A stretch of DNA of 64,000 bases from Modestobacter italicus (GTDB lineage Bacteria; Actinomycetota; Actinomycetes; Mycobacteriales; Geodermatophilaceae): assembly GCF_019799965.1 (NCBI RefSeq), contig NZ_JABGCJ010000002.1:434001-498000 (forward strand). The letters are read 5' to 3'. The translations under genes and the position numbers were made by a program. The notes under the pieces were generated by a model. That model saw only the letters and a list, made by a program, of their open reading frames with translations. It had not been told where the DNA came from and made no database searches. Below are positions 17,030 to 24,879 of the stretch, in pieces; within the stretch, counting starts at the first letter, position 1; each line of letters starts with the position of its first letter.

Positions 17030-18013
17030 TCAGCCCCGGGAGGTCTTGGCCGGGTCGCGCTCGACGACGTCGCCCAGCACCTCGTCGATGCGGGTCATGA
17101 CCTCGGCCGGCAGCTCGACCCCGGCGGCCTTCACGTTGTCGTGCACCTGCTCGGGGCGGCTGGCCCCGATGATCGCCGCGGCGACGTTCTGGTTCTGCAG
17201 CACCCAGGCGACGGCCAGCTGCGCTATCGACAGACCCAGCTCGTCGGCGATCGGGCGCAGCTGCTGCACCCGGGTCAGCACGTCGTCGGTCAGGTAGTTC
17301 TTCATCGACCCGCCGACGGTCGCGTGGCCGCCCCGGCTGTCGGCCGGCGGCTGCTGGCCCGGTAGGTACTTGCCGGTGAGCACGCCCTGGGCCAGCGGCG
17401 ACCAGACGATCTGGGAGAGGCCCTCCTGCTCGCTGGTCGGCACCACCTCGGCCTCGATGACCCGCCACAGCATCGAGTACTGCGGCTGGTTGCTGATCAG
17501 CTGCACCTTGAGCTCGCGGGCGAGCTCGGCGGCGGCGGCGATCTCCTCGGCCCGCCACTCCGAGACGCCGAGGTAGAGGACCTTGCCCTGCCGCACCAGG
17601 TCGGCGAACGCGGTCATCGTCTCCTCCAGCGGCACGGACGAGTCGTACCGGTGGGCCTGGTACAGGTCGACGTAGTCGGTCTGCAGTCGCTGTAGCGAGG
17701 CGTTGCAGCTCTCGACGATGTGCTTGCGGGAGAGCCCGCGGTCGTTGGCCCCGGGGCCGGTGGGCCAGTAGACCTTGGTGAAGATCTCCAGCCCCTCGCG
17801 GCGCTGGCCGGCCAGCGCCCGGCCCAGCACCGACTCGGCCTTGGTTCCGGCGTACACGTCGGCGGTGTCGAAGGTGGTGATCCCGACGTCGAGGGCGGCC
17901 CGCACGCAGGCGTGGGCGGCGTCCTCCTCGACCTGGCTGCCGTGGGTCAGCCAGTTGCCGTAGGCGATCTCGGAGATGGTCAGGCCAGAACGGCCGAGGC
18001 GTCGTGTCTGCAC
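17030..18013 (-). CDS. aldo/keto reductase
   Basis: A 327-residue NADPH-dependent TIM-barrel oxidoreductase of the potassium-channel-beta/YghZ-like branch. The catalytic tetrad is visible: Asp and Tyr in TFDTADVYAG, Lys in IFTKVYWPTG and His in YQAHRYD. The C-terminal cofactor-binding segment is near AAIIGASRPEQV. A TACTGT box lies 6 bases before the GTG, so it is probably leaderless. The substrate cannot be deduced. Confidence 0.92.
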   Translation of the reverse strand: MQTRRLGRSGLTISEIAYGNWLTHGSQVEEDAAHACVRAALDVGITTFDTADVYAGTKAESVLGRALAGQRREGLEIFTKVYWPTGPGANDRGLSRKHIVESCNASLQRLQTDYVDLYQAHRYDSSVPLEETMTAFADLVRQGKVLYLGVSEWRAEEIAAAAELARELKVQLISNQPQYSMLWRVIEAEVVPTSEQEGLSQIVWSPLAQGVLTGKYLPGQQPPADSRGGHATVGGSMKNYLTDDVLTRVQQLRPIADELGLSIAQLAVAWVLQNQNVAAAIIGASRPEQVHDNVKAAGVELPAEVMTRIDEVLGDVVERDPAKTSRG

Positions 18014-18019
18014 GACCCG

Positions 18020-18025
18020 ACAGTA
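18020..18025 (-). promoter_or_regulatory. -10 box of the aldo/keto reductase gene, leaderless
   Basis: TACTGT 6 bases before the GTG at 18013. Confidence 0.45.
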
Positions 18026-18064
18026 CTTAGCTCAGCTCACCAACTCGCGGTGCCGGCCCCTCGG

Positions 18065-18113
18065 CCCTCCTGCAGGGGCCCGCCACGAGCGTGCGAGTGG
18101 TGGGGCAGGAGGG
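18065..18113 (-). terminator. repeated two-stem terminator element, copy C (DUF3043)
   Basis: Outer stem ccctcctgc (18065-18073) pairs perfectly with gcaggaggg (18105-18113). Inner stem cccgccac (18079-18086) pairs with gtggtggg (18097-18104). Both stems differ in sequence from copies B and D but keep pairing. It follows the DUF3043 stop after a gaaggacc-type spacer. Confidence 0.8.
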
Positions 18114-18120
18114 TCCTTCT

Positions 18121-18735
18121 TCAGACCTCTGCGCCGAGGGCGACCTGCGGCTTGGGGAACCGCCAGCGGCGGATCATCGTGGCCCGGCTGATGCCGTACC
18201 AGACCAGGCTGCGCGAGCGCTGCGTCGTGTTCGGGAAGCGCTCGGCCACGGTCTTCTTGATCTTGCGGCCCAGGATGACCGAATCACCGATGATGACCAG
18301 GAAGAAGGCGAACCAGATGAACACCGTGTAGCTCTGCACGGCCGGGTTCGGGATGAAGTAGCCGACCAGCACCAGGGCGGCGACGACCAGGAAGACGCTG
18401 CCGGCGTTGCGGCGGGCGTCGACCAGGTCGCGGACCAGCCGACGCTCCGGGCCGCGGTCGCGGGCGGGCAGCGAGCTCTCGTCCCCGCGGGCGGCGGCCT
18501 CGCGGGCACTGCCCCGGCCGGCGGCCTGCTGCTCGCGCATCCGCCGGTAGGCCTCCTTGCGCGTGGTCGGCGGCGGGGGCACCGGGCCACTGCGGCGGCC
18601 CTGGGCCTCGTTGCGCCGGGGCGTCGGGCGCCCCTTGCCCACGGCGGTGCTGCCGGCCAGCTGGCTGGTGAGGTCGGACTGGGCGTCCGGGGTCGTCGCG
18701 GAGTCGGCGCGGCGGCCGGGCAGGCGGAGCTTCAC
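18121..18735 (-). CDS. DUF3043 family membrane protein
   Basis: A 204-residue protein with a basic, disordered N-terminal half (TRKEAYRRMREQQAAG), a two-helix membrane hairpin (AGSVFLVVAALVLVGYFI and YTVFIWFAFFLVIIGDSVIL) and a basic C-terminus ending WRFPKPQVALGAEV. This layout is characteristic of the actinobacterial DUF3043 family. The GTG start is 8 bases after a TAGACT box. Function is unknown. It is divergent from erpA. Confidence 0.87.
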   Translation of the reverse strand: MKLRLPGRRADSATTPDAQSDLTSQLAGSTAVGKGRPTPRRNEAQGRRSGPVPPPPTTRKEAYRRMREQQAAGRGSAREAAARGDESSLPARDRGPERRLVRDLVDARRNAGSVFLVVAALVLVGYFIPNPAVQSYTVFIWFAFFLVIIGDSVILGRKIKKTVAERFPNTTQRSRSLVWYGISRATMIRRWRFPKPQVALGAEV

Positions 18736-18743
18736 GGCCGGTG

Positions 18744-18749
18744 AGTCTA
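18744..18749 (-). promoter_or_regulatory. -10 box of the DUF3043 gene, leaderless
   Basis: TAGACT 8 bases before the GTG at 18735. Confidence 0.45.
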
Positions 18750-18939
18750 CGTGGCCGCCGACCCCGTCCGGCGTCCTCCGGCGCGGCGTGGTCCTCCCTC
18801 TGGATGGTGCGGGTGCACCCTCGGTCGCCAGGAGCGCCGTACAGTGGGAAGCAGCTCCGCCACGGCGGTGTTGGCCGTTCCGGACGTCCGTCCCCGTGAC
18901 GGGCCGAGCAGGACACCTCGAGTGTGGGAGGACCACGAC

Positions 18940-19296
18940 ATGACCGTGCAGGACACGCAGGCCCCCGGCGCCACCGGCGTCATCCTCAGCAACCCCGCCG
19001 CGTCGAAGGTGAAGGCGTTGCTGGAGCAGGAGGGTCGCGACGACCTGCGGCTGCGGATCGCCGTGCAGCCCGGTGGTTGCTCCGGCCTCCGCTACCAGCT
19101 GTTCTTCGACGAGCGCTTCCTCGACGGCGACCAGACCTTCGAGTTCGGTGGCACCGAGGTGATCGTCGACCGGATGAGCATCCCCTACCTCAGCGGCGCG
19201 ACGATCGACTTCGTCGACACCATCGAGAAGCAGGGCTTCACCATCGACAACCCGAACGCCGGCGGTTCGTGCGCCTGCGGCGACAGCTTCCACTGA
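18940..19296 (+). CDS. erpA: iron-sulfur cluster insertion protein (HesB/IscA/ErpA family)
   Basis: A 118-residue A-type carrier that delivers Fe-S clusters to client apoproteins. The three conserved cysteines are C47 (GGCSGLRY) and C111/C113 (GGSCACGDSFH), spaced exactly as in the family. A Shine-Dalgarno gggagga precedes the ATG. It lies next to asnB and near the cytochrome bc1-aa3 genes. The Rieske protein encoded downstream is a plausible client, although that is inference. A terminator follows at 19313. Confidence 0.93.
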   Translation: MTVQDTQAPGATGVILSNPAASKVKALLEQEGRDDLRLRIAVQPGGCSGLRYQLFFDERFLDGDQTFEFGGTEVIVDRMSIPYLSGATIDFVDTIEKQGFTIDNPNAGGSCACGDSFH

Positions 19297-19312
19297 TCGT
19301 CGCCTGACCGTC

Positions 19313-19353
19313 CACCGAGGCCCGGTTCCCCTGCGGGGGGCCGGGCCTCGGTG
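19313..19353. terminator. terminator between erpA and the lipoprotein gene
   Basis: Thirteen-base perfect arms (caccgaggcccgg and complement), with an additional inner G/C pairing, between convergent genes. Confidence 0.8.
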
Positions 19354-19389
19354 CGTCCTGGGCCCCGGCTCTCCCTCGGGCGACCTCGG

Positions 19390-19707
19390 TCAGTCGACCG
19401 GGTCCGACGGGATGGGGATCGGCACCCCACCGGACGGCGCCGGGAGGGGCGGGACCAGCGTCCCCGGGTCCAGGGGCGGGGACGGCGGCGTGCTCGGTGC
19501 CTGGCCGGCGCTCGGCGTCGGGAACTCCAGGGGGCGGGCGCTGTAGCTGGGCTCGGTGTCCGACGGCACGGCCGGGGACGACGGTGGTGAGGCGCAGGCG
19601 CTCGGGGTCTCCGGGCAGACGCCGTCGTCCGCGCCGGAGCAGCCGGCGAGCAGCCCGGCCGCCACCAGTGCGGCGGTCACCGGGCCGACTCGCCGGCGGT
19701 CGGTCAC
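19390..19707 (-). CDS. small proline-rich lipoprotein
   Basis: A 105-residue protein with a short basic N-terminus, hydrophobic stretch and lipobox LLAGC (C23), so it is probably a lipid-anchored surface protein. The mature part is almost entirely Pro/Ser/Ala with little secondary structure. The GTG start overlaps the asnB stop (GTGA), suggesting coupled translation. I do not recognise it; it may be lineage-specific. Confidence 0.65.
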   Translation of the reverse strand: MTDRRRVGPVTAALVAAGLLAGCSGADDGVCPETPSACASPPSSPAVPSDTEPSYSARPLEFPTPSAGQAPSTPPSPPLDPGTLVPPLPAPSGGVPIPIPSDPVD

Positions 19708-21638
19708 AGCCGGACCGGGTACACCGGCTCGGGGATCTCCGGGGTGATCCGCTCCTCGACGAAGATGCCGTGCCAGATCATGAAGACCAGCACCTCCCAC
19801 ACCTGCCGGGCGATCCGCTTGCTCGGCACGTCCGACTCGCGCAGCCGGTCCAGCATCCCCAGCACGTGGTCGCGGTCCAGCCACTCGTCGGTCTGGCTGG
19901 CGGTCACGATGTCCCGGGCCCACTGGTGCAGCGGGCCGGCCAGGAACTCCGCCGTCGGCACCGGGAAGCCGAGCTTGCGCCGGTTCATGATCTTCGGCGG
20001 CACGATCTGCCGCATCGCCTGGCGCAGCGCGTACTTCGTCGCGTCGCCCTTGCGGGGCACCCGCATCTCCAGCGGCAGGCTGCTGGCCAGGGCGAACACC
20101 TCGGGGTCCAGGAACGGGACCCGGAGCTCCAGGGAATTGGCCATCGTCATCTTGTCGGCCTTGACCAGGATGTCGCCGCGCAGCCAGGTGAACAGGTCGA
20201 CGTACTGCATCGCCGTCACGTCGTCGTAGCCGGCCTCGCGGGTCTGCCGGTAGAGCGCCTCGGTGACCGTCACGTGCGACAGGTCGGGGTCGCGGCCGGG
20301 CAGCAGCTGGGCGAGCTCGGCCGCGTTGAGGTTGCGCGCGTTGCCGTAGTAGCGCTCCTCGATCGGCTGCGAGGCGCGCTCCAGCAGGCTCTGCCCGCGG
20401 ACGCCCTCGGGCACCAGCCGGGACAGCCTGCCCAGGGCCTGCCGCCCCACGGCGGGCAGCTTCGACGCCCAGGCCAGGCTCAGCGGCTCGCGGTAGATGG
20501 TGTAACCGCCGAACAGCTCGTCGGCACCCTCGCCGGAGAGCACCACCTTGACGTGCTTGCGGGCCTCGCGGGCCACGAAGTACAGCGGCACGAGCGCGGG
20601 ATCGGCGACCGGGTCGTCCAGGTACCAGACGACGGTGGGGATGGCGTCGGCGAAGTCCTGCGCGGTGATCTCCACCGGCACGTGCGCCACGCCCAGGATC
20701 TGCGCCGACTCCGCGGCGATGTCGACCTCCGAGGTGGCCTCCCGCTGGAAGCCCACCGTGAAGGTCACCAGGTCGCGGTTGTACTTGTGCGCCAGGGCGG
20801 CGACCGCGGTCGAGTCGATCCCGCTGGAGAGGAACGACCCCACGGTGACGTCGGCGCGCATGTGCTTGGCCACCGAGTCGTCGAGCACCTCGGCGATCCG
20901 GTCGAACAGCGCCTGCTCCGAGCCCGGGGTCACCGGCTTCGGCGTGAAGGCGGGGTGGAACCACCGCTTGGTGTGCAGCTCGCCGTCGACGACGGTGAAG
21001 CTGGTGCCGCTCTCGATCCGGCGGATGCCGCGGTGCAGGGTGGCGGGCTCGGGCACGTACTGCAGCGTCAGGTAGTGCTGCAGGGACGCGCCGTCGACGC
21101 CGCCGGCCCCGGCGCTGCCGCCCAGCAGCTCCAGCAGGGCCTTCTTCTCCGAGCTGAAGACCAGTCCGCCGTCGGCGAGGCGGGCGGTGAACAGCGGCTT
21201 GATGCCGAAGGCGTCCCGGGCGCCGAACGCCGTCCCGGTCTCGGTGTCCCAGATCACGAAGGCGAACATGCCCCGCAGCCGCGGGACGACGGCCTCGCCC
21301 CACAGGTGGAACCCGGCGACGATCGCCTCGGTGTCGCCCTCGGTGGCGAAGGTCGCACCGGCGGCCTTCAGCTCCTCGCGCAGCTCCAGGTAGTTGTAGA
21401 TCTCGCCGTTGAAGACGATCCGGTACCGGCCCTCGGCATAGGGCATCGGCTGTGGGCTGCCCTCGATGTCGATGAACGCCAGCCGGTTGAAGCCGAGCAC
21501 CGCGTGCGGGTCCGACCACACCTCCCGGTCGTCCGGGCCGCGGTGCCGCAGGCAGCGCAACGCGTGCTGCACCCCGGAGACCGTCTGCTCGTCGACCCGT
21601 TCGGCGTCGGTGGACAGGTAGGCCAGCAGGCCGCACAT
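19704..21638 (-). CDS. asnB: asparagine synthase (glutamine-hydrolysing)
   Basis: Makes asparagine from aspartate, glutamine and ATP. It has 644 residues. The N-terminal glutaminase domain starts MCGLLAY with the nucleophile C2 (the initiator Met is removed) and includes FNGEIYNY. The synthetase domain has the ATP-pyrophosphatase P-loop SSGIDS (271-276) and VVLSGEGADELFGGYTIYRE. In mycobacteria the homologue lies beside ctaC and is linked to amidation of meso-diaminopimelate in the cell wall; whether that applies here is inference. Confidence 0.95.
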   Translation of the reverse strand: MCGLLAYLSTDAERVDEQTVSGVQHALRCLRHRGPDDREVWSDPHAVLGFNRLAFIDIEGSPQPMPYAEGRYRIVFNGEIYNYLELREELKAAGATFATEGDTEAIVAGFHLWGEAVVPRLRGMFAFVIWDTETGTAFGARDAFGIKPLFTARLADGGLVFSSEKKALLELLGGSAGAGGVDGASLQHYLTLQYVPEPATLHRGIRRIESGTSFTVVDGELHTKRWFHPAFTPKPVTPGSEQALFDRIAEVLDDSVAKHMRADVTVGSFLSSGIDSTAVAALAHKYNRDLVTFTVGFQREATSEVDIAAESAQILGVAHVPVEITAQDFADAIPTVVWYLDDPVADPALVPLYFVAREARKHVKVVLSGEGADELFGGYTIYREPLSLAWASKLPAVGRQALGRLSRLVPEGVRGQSLLERASQPIEERYYGNARNLNAAELAQLLPGRDPDLSHVTVTEALYRQTREAGYDDVTAMQYVDLFTWLRGDILVKADKMTMANSLELRVPFLDPEVFALASSLPLEMRVPRKGDATKYALRQAMRQIVPPKIMNRRKLGFPVPTAEFLAGPLHQWARDIVTASQTDEWLDRDHVLGMLDRLRESDVPSKRIARQVWEVLVFMIWHGIFVEERITPEIPEPVYPVRL

Positions 21639-21678
21639 GCGGGAGGTCTCCAGGTGGTGGGAGGCGGGGGAGGGGCGG

Positions 21679-22017
21679 TCAGAGCGGCTGGCCGGCGCGC
21701 ACCCGCGCCGTCACCCGCCGCTCGGCCCAGAACGAGACGAACGGGACGACGCCGGCCAGGAGGACCAGGACGGTGCCCTTGGCGGTGAACCTCGCCTTCA
21801 GGGCCAGGTCGAACGCGGTGGCCAGGTAGACGATGAAGAGGAACCCGTGGATCGGCGAGACGACCGCGGAGACCTCGGGGACGTCGGCCAGGTAGCGCAG
21901 CGGCATGGCCACCAGCACGAGGACGAGCAGCATGGCCCCGACCACGTAGGCCATCACCCGGTAGCGGCCGAGCGACGAGGCCACCCGCGGGGCGAGCGTG
22001 CTGGTGTCAGCGGCCAC
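21679..22017 (-). CDS. DUF3817 family membrane protein
   Basis: A 112-residue protein with three membrane helices (VMAYVVGAMLLVLVLVAMPL, IHGFLFIVYLATAFDLAL, GTVLVLLAGVVPFVSFWAERRV). The PIHG and FWAERRV motifs are those of DUF3817 proteins. It overlaps the upstream gene by 11 bases, so the two are probably co-translated. Function is unknown. Confidence 0.87.
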   Translation of the reverse strand: MAADTSTLAPRVASSLGRYRVMAYVVGAMLLVLVLVAMPLRYLADVPEVSAVVSPIHGFLFIVYLATAFDLALKARFTAKGTVLVLLAGVVPFVSFWAERRVTARVRAGQPL

Positions 22018-22372
22018 GGGGCACCTCCTGACCGAGGGCCTTGGCGTTCAGCTCGGCCAGGTAGGCGTTGTAGGCGGCCAGCTCGGGGTCGCCCGTGGTG
22101 TCGATCCGGGGGCGCTGGTAGAGGACGACGGCGTTGCCCGGCTCGTCGTCGGCCGGGTCGCGGTTGGCCTCGTCGCGGCACATCCGCAGGTAGAACCACA
22201 GGCCCATGAAGCCGTAGAGCGGCCACTGCAGCGCATAGCTCCAGTTGACCGGGCCACCGCCGTCCTCGGCCTTGCCCAGCTGCCAGTTGCCGAGGAAGAA
22301 GGTGGCCACGAAGAGCGCCGCCACCAGCAGGTGCATCAGCATCCACCGGACGGTGAGCAGGCGGGAGTACAC
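22007..22372 (-). CDS. conserved actinobacterial membrane protein near ctaC
   Basis: A 121-residue protein with two membrane segments (MLMHLLVAALFVATFFLGNWQLGKAE and NWSYALQWPLYGFMGLWFYLRM), then a soluble tail. The GNWQLGKA segment and position divergent from ctaC recall small proteins conserved beside cytochrome oxidase genes. It may be an assembly or accessory factor, but this rests only on context. The GTG start is 6 bases after a TAGAGT box. Confidence 0.7.
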   Translation of the reverse strand: MYSRLLTVRWMLMHLLVAALFVATFFLGNWQLGKAEDGGGPVNWSYALQWPLYGFMGLWFYLRMCRDEANRDPADDEPGNAVVLYQRPRIDTTGDPELAAYNAYLAELNAKALGQEVPRGR

Positions 22373-22378
22373 GCCCTG

Positions 22379-22384
22379 ACTCTA
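22379..22384 (-). promoter_or_regulatory. -10 box of the 121-residue membrane protein gene, leaderless
   Basis: TAGAGT 6 bases before the GTG at 22372. Confidence 0.45.
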
Positions 22385-22535
22385 ACCGCCGACGGCGGCC
22401 CGACGGCGCCGTCCCGGGGGGAGGCGACGCGCACACCAGCGTCCACCGGTGGACGGCGCGCGCCCCATCCGACCAGCCCGGACGGCGACCCGCCGGGAGG
22501 GTCTGCCCGCTCCCGGGACGACAGGCGGGGTCGGC

Positions 22536-22551
22536 TAGTCTCGGCGAGACT
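22536..22551 (+). promoter_or_regulatory. ctaC promoter with overlapping palindrome
   Basis: A TAGTCT -10 box (22536-22541) is overlapped by the inverted repeat agtctcg-g-cgagact (22537-22551), so the start site or the first transcribed bases lie inside a palindrome. This could be an operator or a stabilising 5' hairpin. The leader to the ctaC GTG is about 100 bases. Confidence 0.45.
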
Positions 22552-22647
22552 GTGGTCGGGGTGGGCAGAGCCTGTCGGGGAACCGAGGAGTGCCCGCCGG
22601 TGAGACCGCGTGGCGCCGCCACGCGGGGGATGAGGAGGCAGCGGGCA

Positions 22648-23523
22648 GTGGCTCGACGCAGCAAGCTGGCGAAGGTCGCCGGGCTCGGTCTCCTGGGTGC
22701 TCTGACGCTCAGCGGGTGTGATGTCACGGGCAGCTGGCTCAGTTGGGGATGGCCTGACGGCATCACCGACGAGGCCCGCGAGATGCACCAGTTGTGGATC
22801 GGTTCGACGATCGCGGCCCTCGTGGTCGGCATCGCGGTGTGGATCCTCATCGCCTACGCGGCCATCCGGTACCGCAAGCGCGGCGACGAGCTCCCGCGCC
22901 AGACGGCCTACAACCTCCCGCTGGAGGTCGTGTACACCGTCATCCCGTTCGTGATCATCGCGGTGCTGTTCTTCTTCACCGTGAACACGCAGAACCGGGT
23001 GATGGAGCGCAGCGCGGAGCCCGACGTCACCGTCGCGGTGAACGCGTTCAAGTGGAACTGGCAGTTCGTCTACCCGGAGACCACCGACGCGAACGGTGGT
23101 GAGCCGGTGTCCACCGTCGGCAGCACCACCGAGATCCCGATCCTGGTGCTCCCGGTCGACCAGGAGATCCGGTTCGAGCTCGCCTCGGCCGACGTCATCC
23201 ACTCCTTCTGGGTGCCGGAGTTCCTCTTCAAGCTCGACGTCATCCCGGGCAACGAGAACGGCCGGGACAACGTCTTCGAGGTCACCGTCCGCGAGGAAGG
23301 GGCCTACGTCGGCCGGTGCGCCGAGCTGTGCGGCACCTACCACGCGTACATGAACTTCGAGGTCCGCTCGGTCAGCGCCGAGGACTACGAGGACTACATC
23401 GACGCCCGCCTCGACGGCCTGTCGACCTACGACGCCCTGGAGAGCATCGGTCAGCCGGGTGCCGCGACGAGCACCGTGCCGCTGCCGACCGGTGGCCAGC
23501 AGGCTGCTGCCTCCGATGACTGA
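22648..23523 (+). CDS. ctaC: cytochrome c oxidase subunit II (CuA), lipoprotein
   Basis: Carries the CuA centre of the aa3 terminal oxidase. It has 291 residues. A lipoprotein signal ends in LTLSGC (C24), two membrane helices span about 48-130, then the cupredoxin domain. CuA ligands are visible: H185 in HSFWVPEF, then C224, C228, H232 and M235 in CAELCGTYHAYM. I chose the GTG at 22648 because gaggagg lies 9 bases upstream and it leaves a normal signal peptide. The upstream ATG at 22630 overlaps that ribosome site. ctaF follows 33 bases downstream. Confidence 0.94.
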   Translation: MARRSKLAKVAGLGLLGALTLSGCDVTGSWLSWGWPDGITDEAREMHQLWIGSTIAALVVGIAVWILIAYAAIRYRKRGDELPRQTAYNLPLEVVYTVIPFVIIAVLFFFTVNTQNRVMERSAEPDVTVAVNAFKWNWQFVYPETTDANGGEPVSTVGSTTEIPILVLPVDQEIRFELASADVIHSFWVPEFLFKLDVIPGNENGRDNVFEVTVREEGAYVGRCAELCGTYHAYMNFEVRSVSAEDYEDYIDARLDGLSTYDALESIGQPGAATSTVPLPTGGQQAAASDD

Positions 23524-23556
23524 CCCGACCATCCCGCAGGACCAGGAGGAGCGGCC

Positions 23557-23958
23557 GTGAAGGTCGAAGCGCTCATCTTCAACTTGCTCACGGTGTTCTG
23601 CATCGTGGCCGCGTTCGTTTACGGCTTCTGGTCGCGCGAGCCGATCGGCACGACGGCGCTCGCCCTGTCCGCTGGCCTGACGGCGCTGATCGGTGGGTTC
23701 TTCTGGTTCGTCAGTCGGCGCATCGACGCCCGCCCCGAGGACCGCAAGGACGCCGAGATCGCTGACGGCGCCGGCGAGCTGGGCTTCTTCAGCCCGGCGA
23801 GCTACTGGCCCTTCGGCCTGGCCCTCTCCGCTGCGCTCATGGGTCTGGCGCTCGCGTTCTGGTATCCGTGGCTGGTGCTGCTGGCCGGCGCCTTCCTGCT
23901 GATGACCATCGGTGGGCTGCTCTTCGAGTACTACGTCGGGCAGAACGCGCACAGCTGA
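23557..23958 (+). CDS. ctaF: cytochrome c oxidase subunit IV, actinobacterial type
   Basis: A 133-residue protein with four membrane helices, opening MKVEALIFNLLTVFCIVAAFVYGFW and ending GGLLFEYYVGQ, the pattern of the actinobacteria-specific fourth subunit of the aa3 oxidase in the bc1-aa3 supercomplex. The GTG start has an aggagga ribosome site. It is co-transcribed with ctaC and closed by a strong terminator. Confidence 0.93.
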   Translation: MKVEALIFNLLTVFCIVAAFVYGFWSREPIGTTALALSAGLTALIGGFFWFVSRRIDARPEDRKDAEIADGAGELGFFSPASYWPFGLALSAALMGLALAFWYPWLVLLAGAFLLMTIGGLLFEYYVGQNAHS

Positions 23959-23971
23959 TCTGCCCTCCCGT

Positions 23972-24011
23972 ACAGCGGGGCCCCTCCCAACTCCGGGAGG
24001 GGCCCCGCTGT
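23972..24011 (+). terminator. terminator of ctaC-ctaF
   Basis: Seventeen-base perfect arms (acagcggggcccctccc and complement) with a 6-base loop, 13 bases after the ctaF stop. Confidence 0.85.
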
Positions 24012-24816
24012 GCGTTGGGGATCGGGGCAGCGGCACCCCGGCCTCGTCCATCGGACCGCCCGCACCGATGCACAGCCCGGCTACCGCGAACGAGCACGAG
24101 GAGCCGGTGCGCGCCGGACTCACCGAGGGCTGCGCCGAAGGGCTGTTGGAGCGTCCGTCGCCCGGCCTGTGTGCTTGCGCGCCCGAGGGCGCCGGTGGCC
24201 TGTGCTGCAGTGCGCCTCGTCTGTGGGCCGGTGGGGCCGGCTGGAGGCCGGTCGGGGCCGGGCGCCGGCAGCCCTCTGGGGACCTCGGGGGGCGCCGGGG
24301 GACCAGCGAGGGCTGTCCAGGCCGTCGGCCCCGTCGGCAACCAGCTGCCCCCGGCACGCCGGGGACCGGCGGCTCGAGGAACTGCCCGTCGGGCCGGTAC
24401 GCCGAAGGGTGGCCCTGATTCCCCTGTGCGGCGAGCGGGGAGGCCTCTGGACGCCGTGACCGGGCCGTGCGGACGCTGGCAGACGCGGCGGTCGCAATCC
24501 CCTCGGGTGTGTGGGCGCCAGGCGGCGGGGCAGCGGTTCACCGGCCTCCTGGAGGTCCGCATGCGGCGCCGTCACGCCGCGGCGAGCGGCCGACGCGGGC
24601 GTCGTGGGCATCAGCCGCCGGCCCGCGCCTGCGTCCGTTCGCAGCCAGGCCGACAGGACACATCCGAGGCGCCCACCGTGGCGTAGAGCCGCAACGGGTC
24701 GGTCGGCGCGCGTGGGCCGGTGGCAGCCACGCCGTGGCAGTGGAGACCCGAGGGAGCGACGCTGAGGAGAGCGCTGGCAGCGGTGTGCCCGGGCCGTCGG
24801 TCCGCTCGGGAACGGA
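24012..24816. other. about 805 bp without a supported gene
   Basis: Long open frames exist on both strands, but their translations are low-complexity Arg/Pro/Gly/Ala with no recognisable domain, several frames are open at once, and no ribosome site or -10 box fits. In M. tuberculosis this slot between ctaF and qcrB holds mmpS3 and Rv2197c (from memory). Here it may be a decayed remnant, a spacer, or an undetected RNA region. Confidence 0.5.
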
Positions 24817-24854
24817 GCAGGGGCCCCGGCGGACGATGCCGCCGAGGCCCCTGC
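24817..24854 (-). terminator. terminator of the ctaE-qcrCAB operon
   Basis: Outer arms gcaggggcc and ggcccctgc enclose a second stem ggcgg/ccgcc. It is separated from the qcrB stop by a 10-bp direct repeat. Confidence 0.8.
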
Positions 24855-24879
24855 TGGGTGGTGCTGGGTGGTGCTGGGT
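24852..24879 (-). repeat. 2.8 copies of a 10-bp repeat after qcrB
   Basis: On the + strand tgctgggtgg is repeated twice plus eight bases, ending at the qcrB stop codon. It is the only non-hairpin sequence between stop and terminator. Confidence 0.8.
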
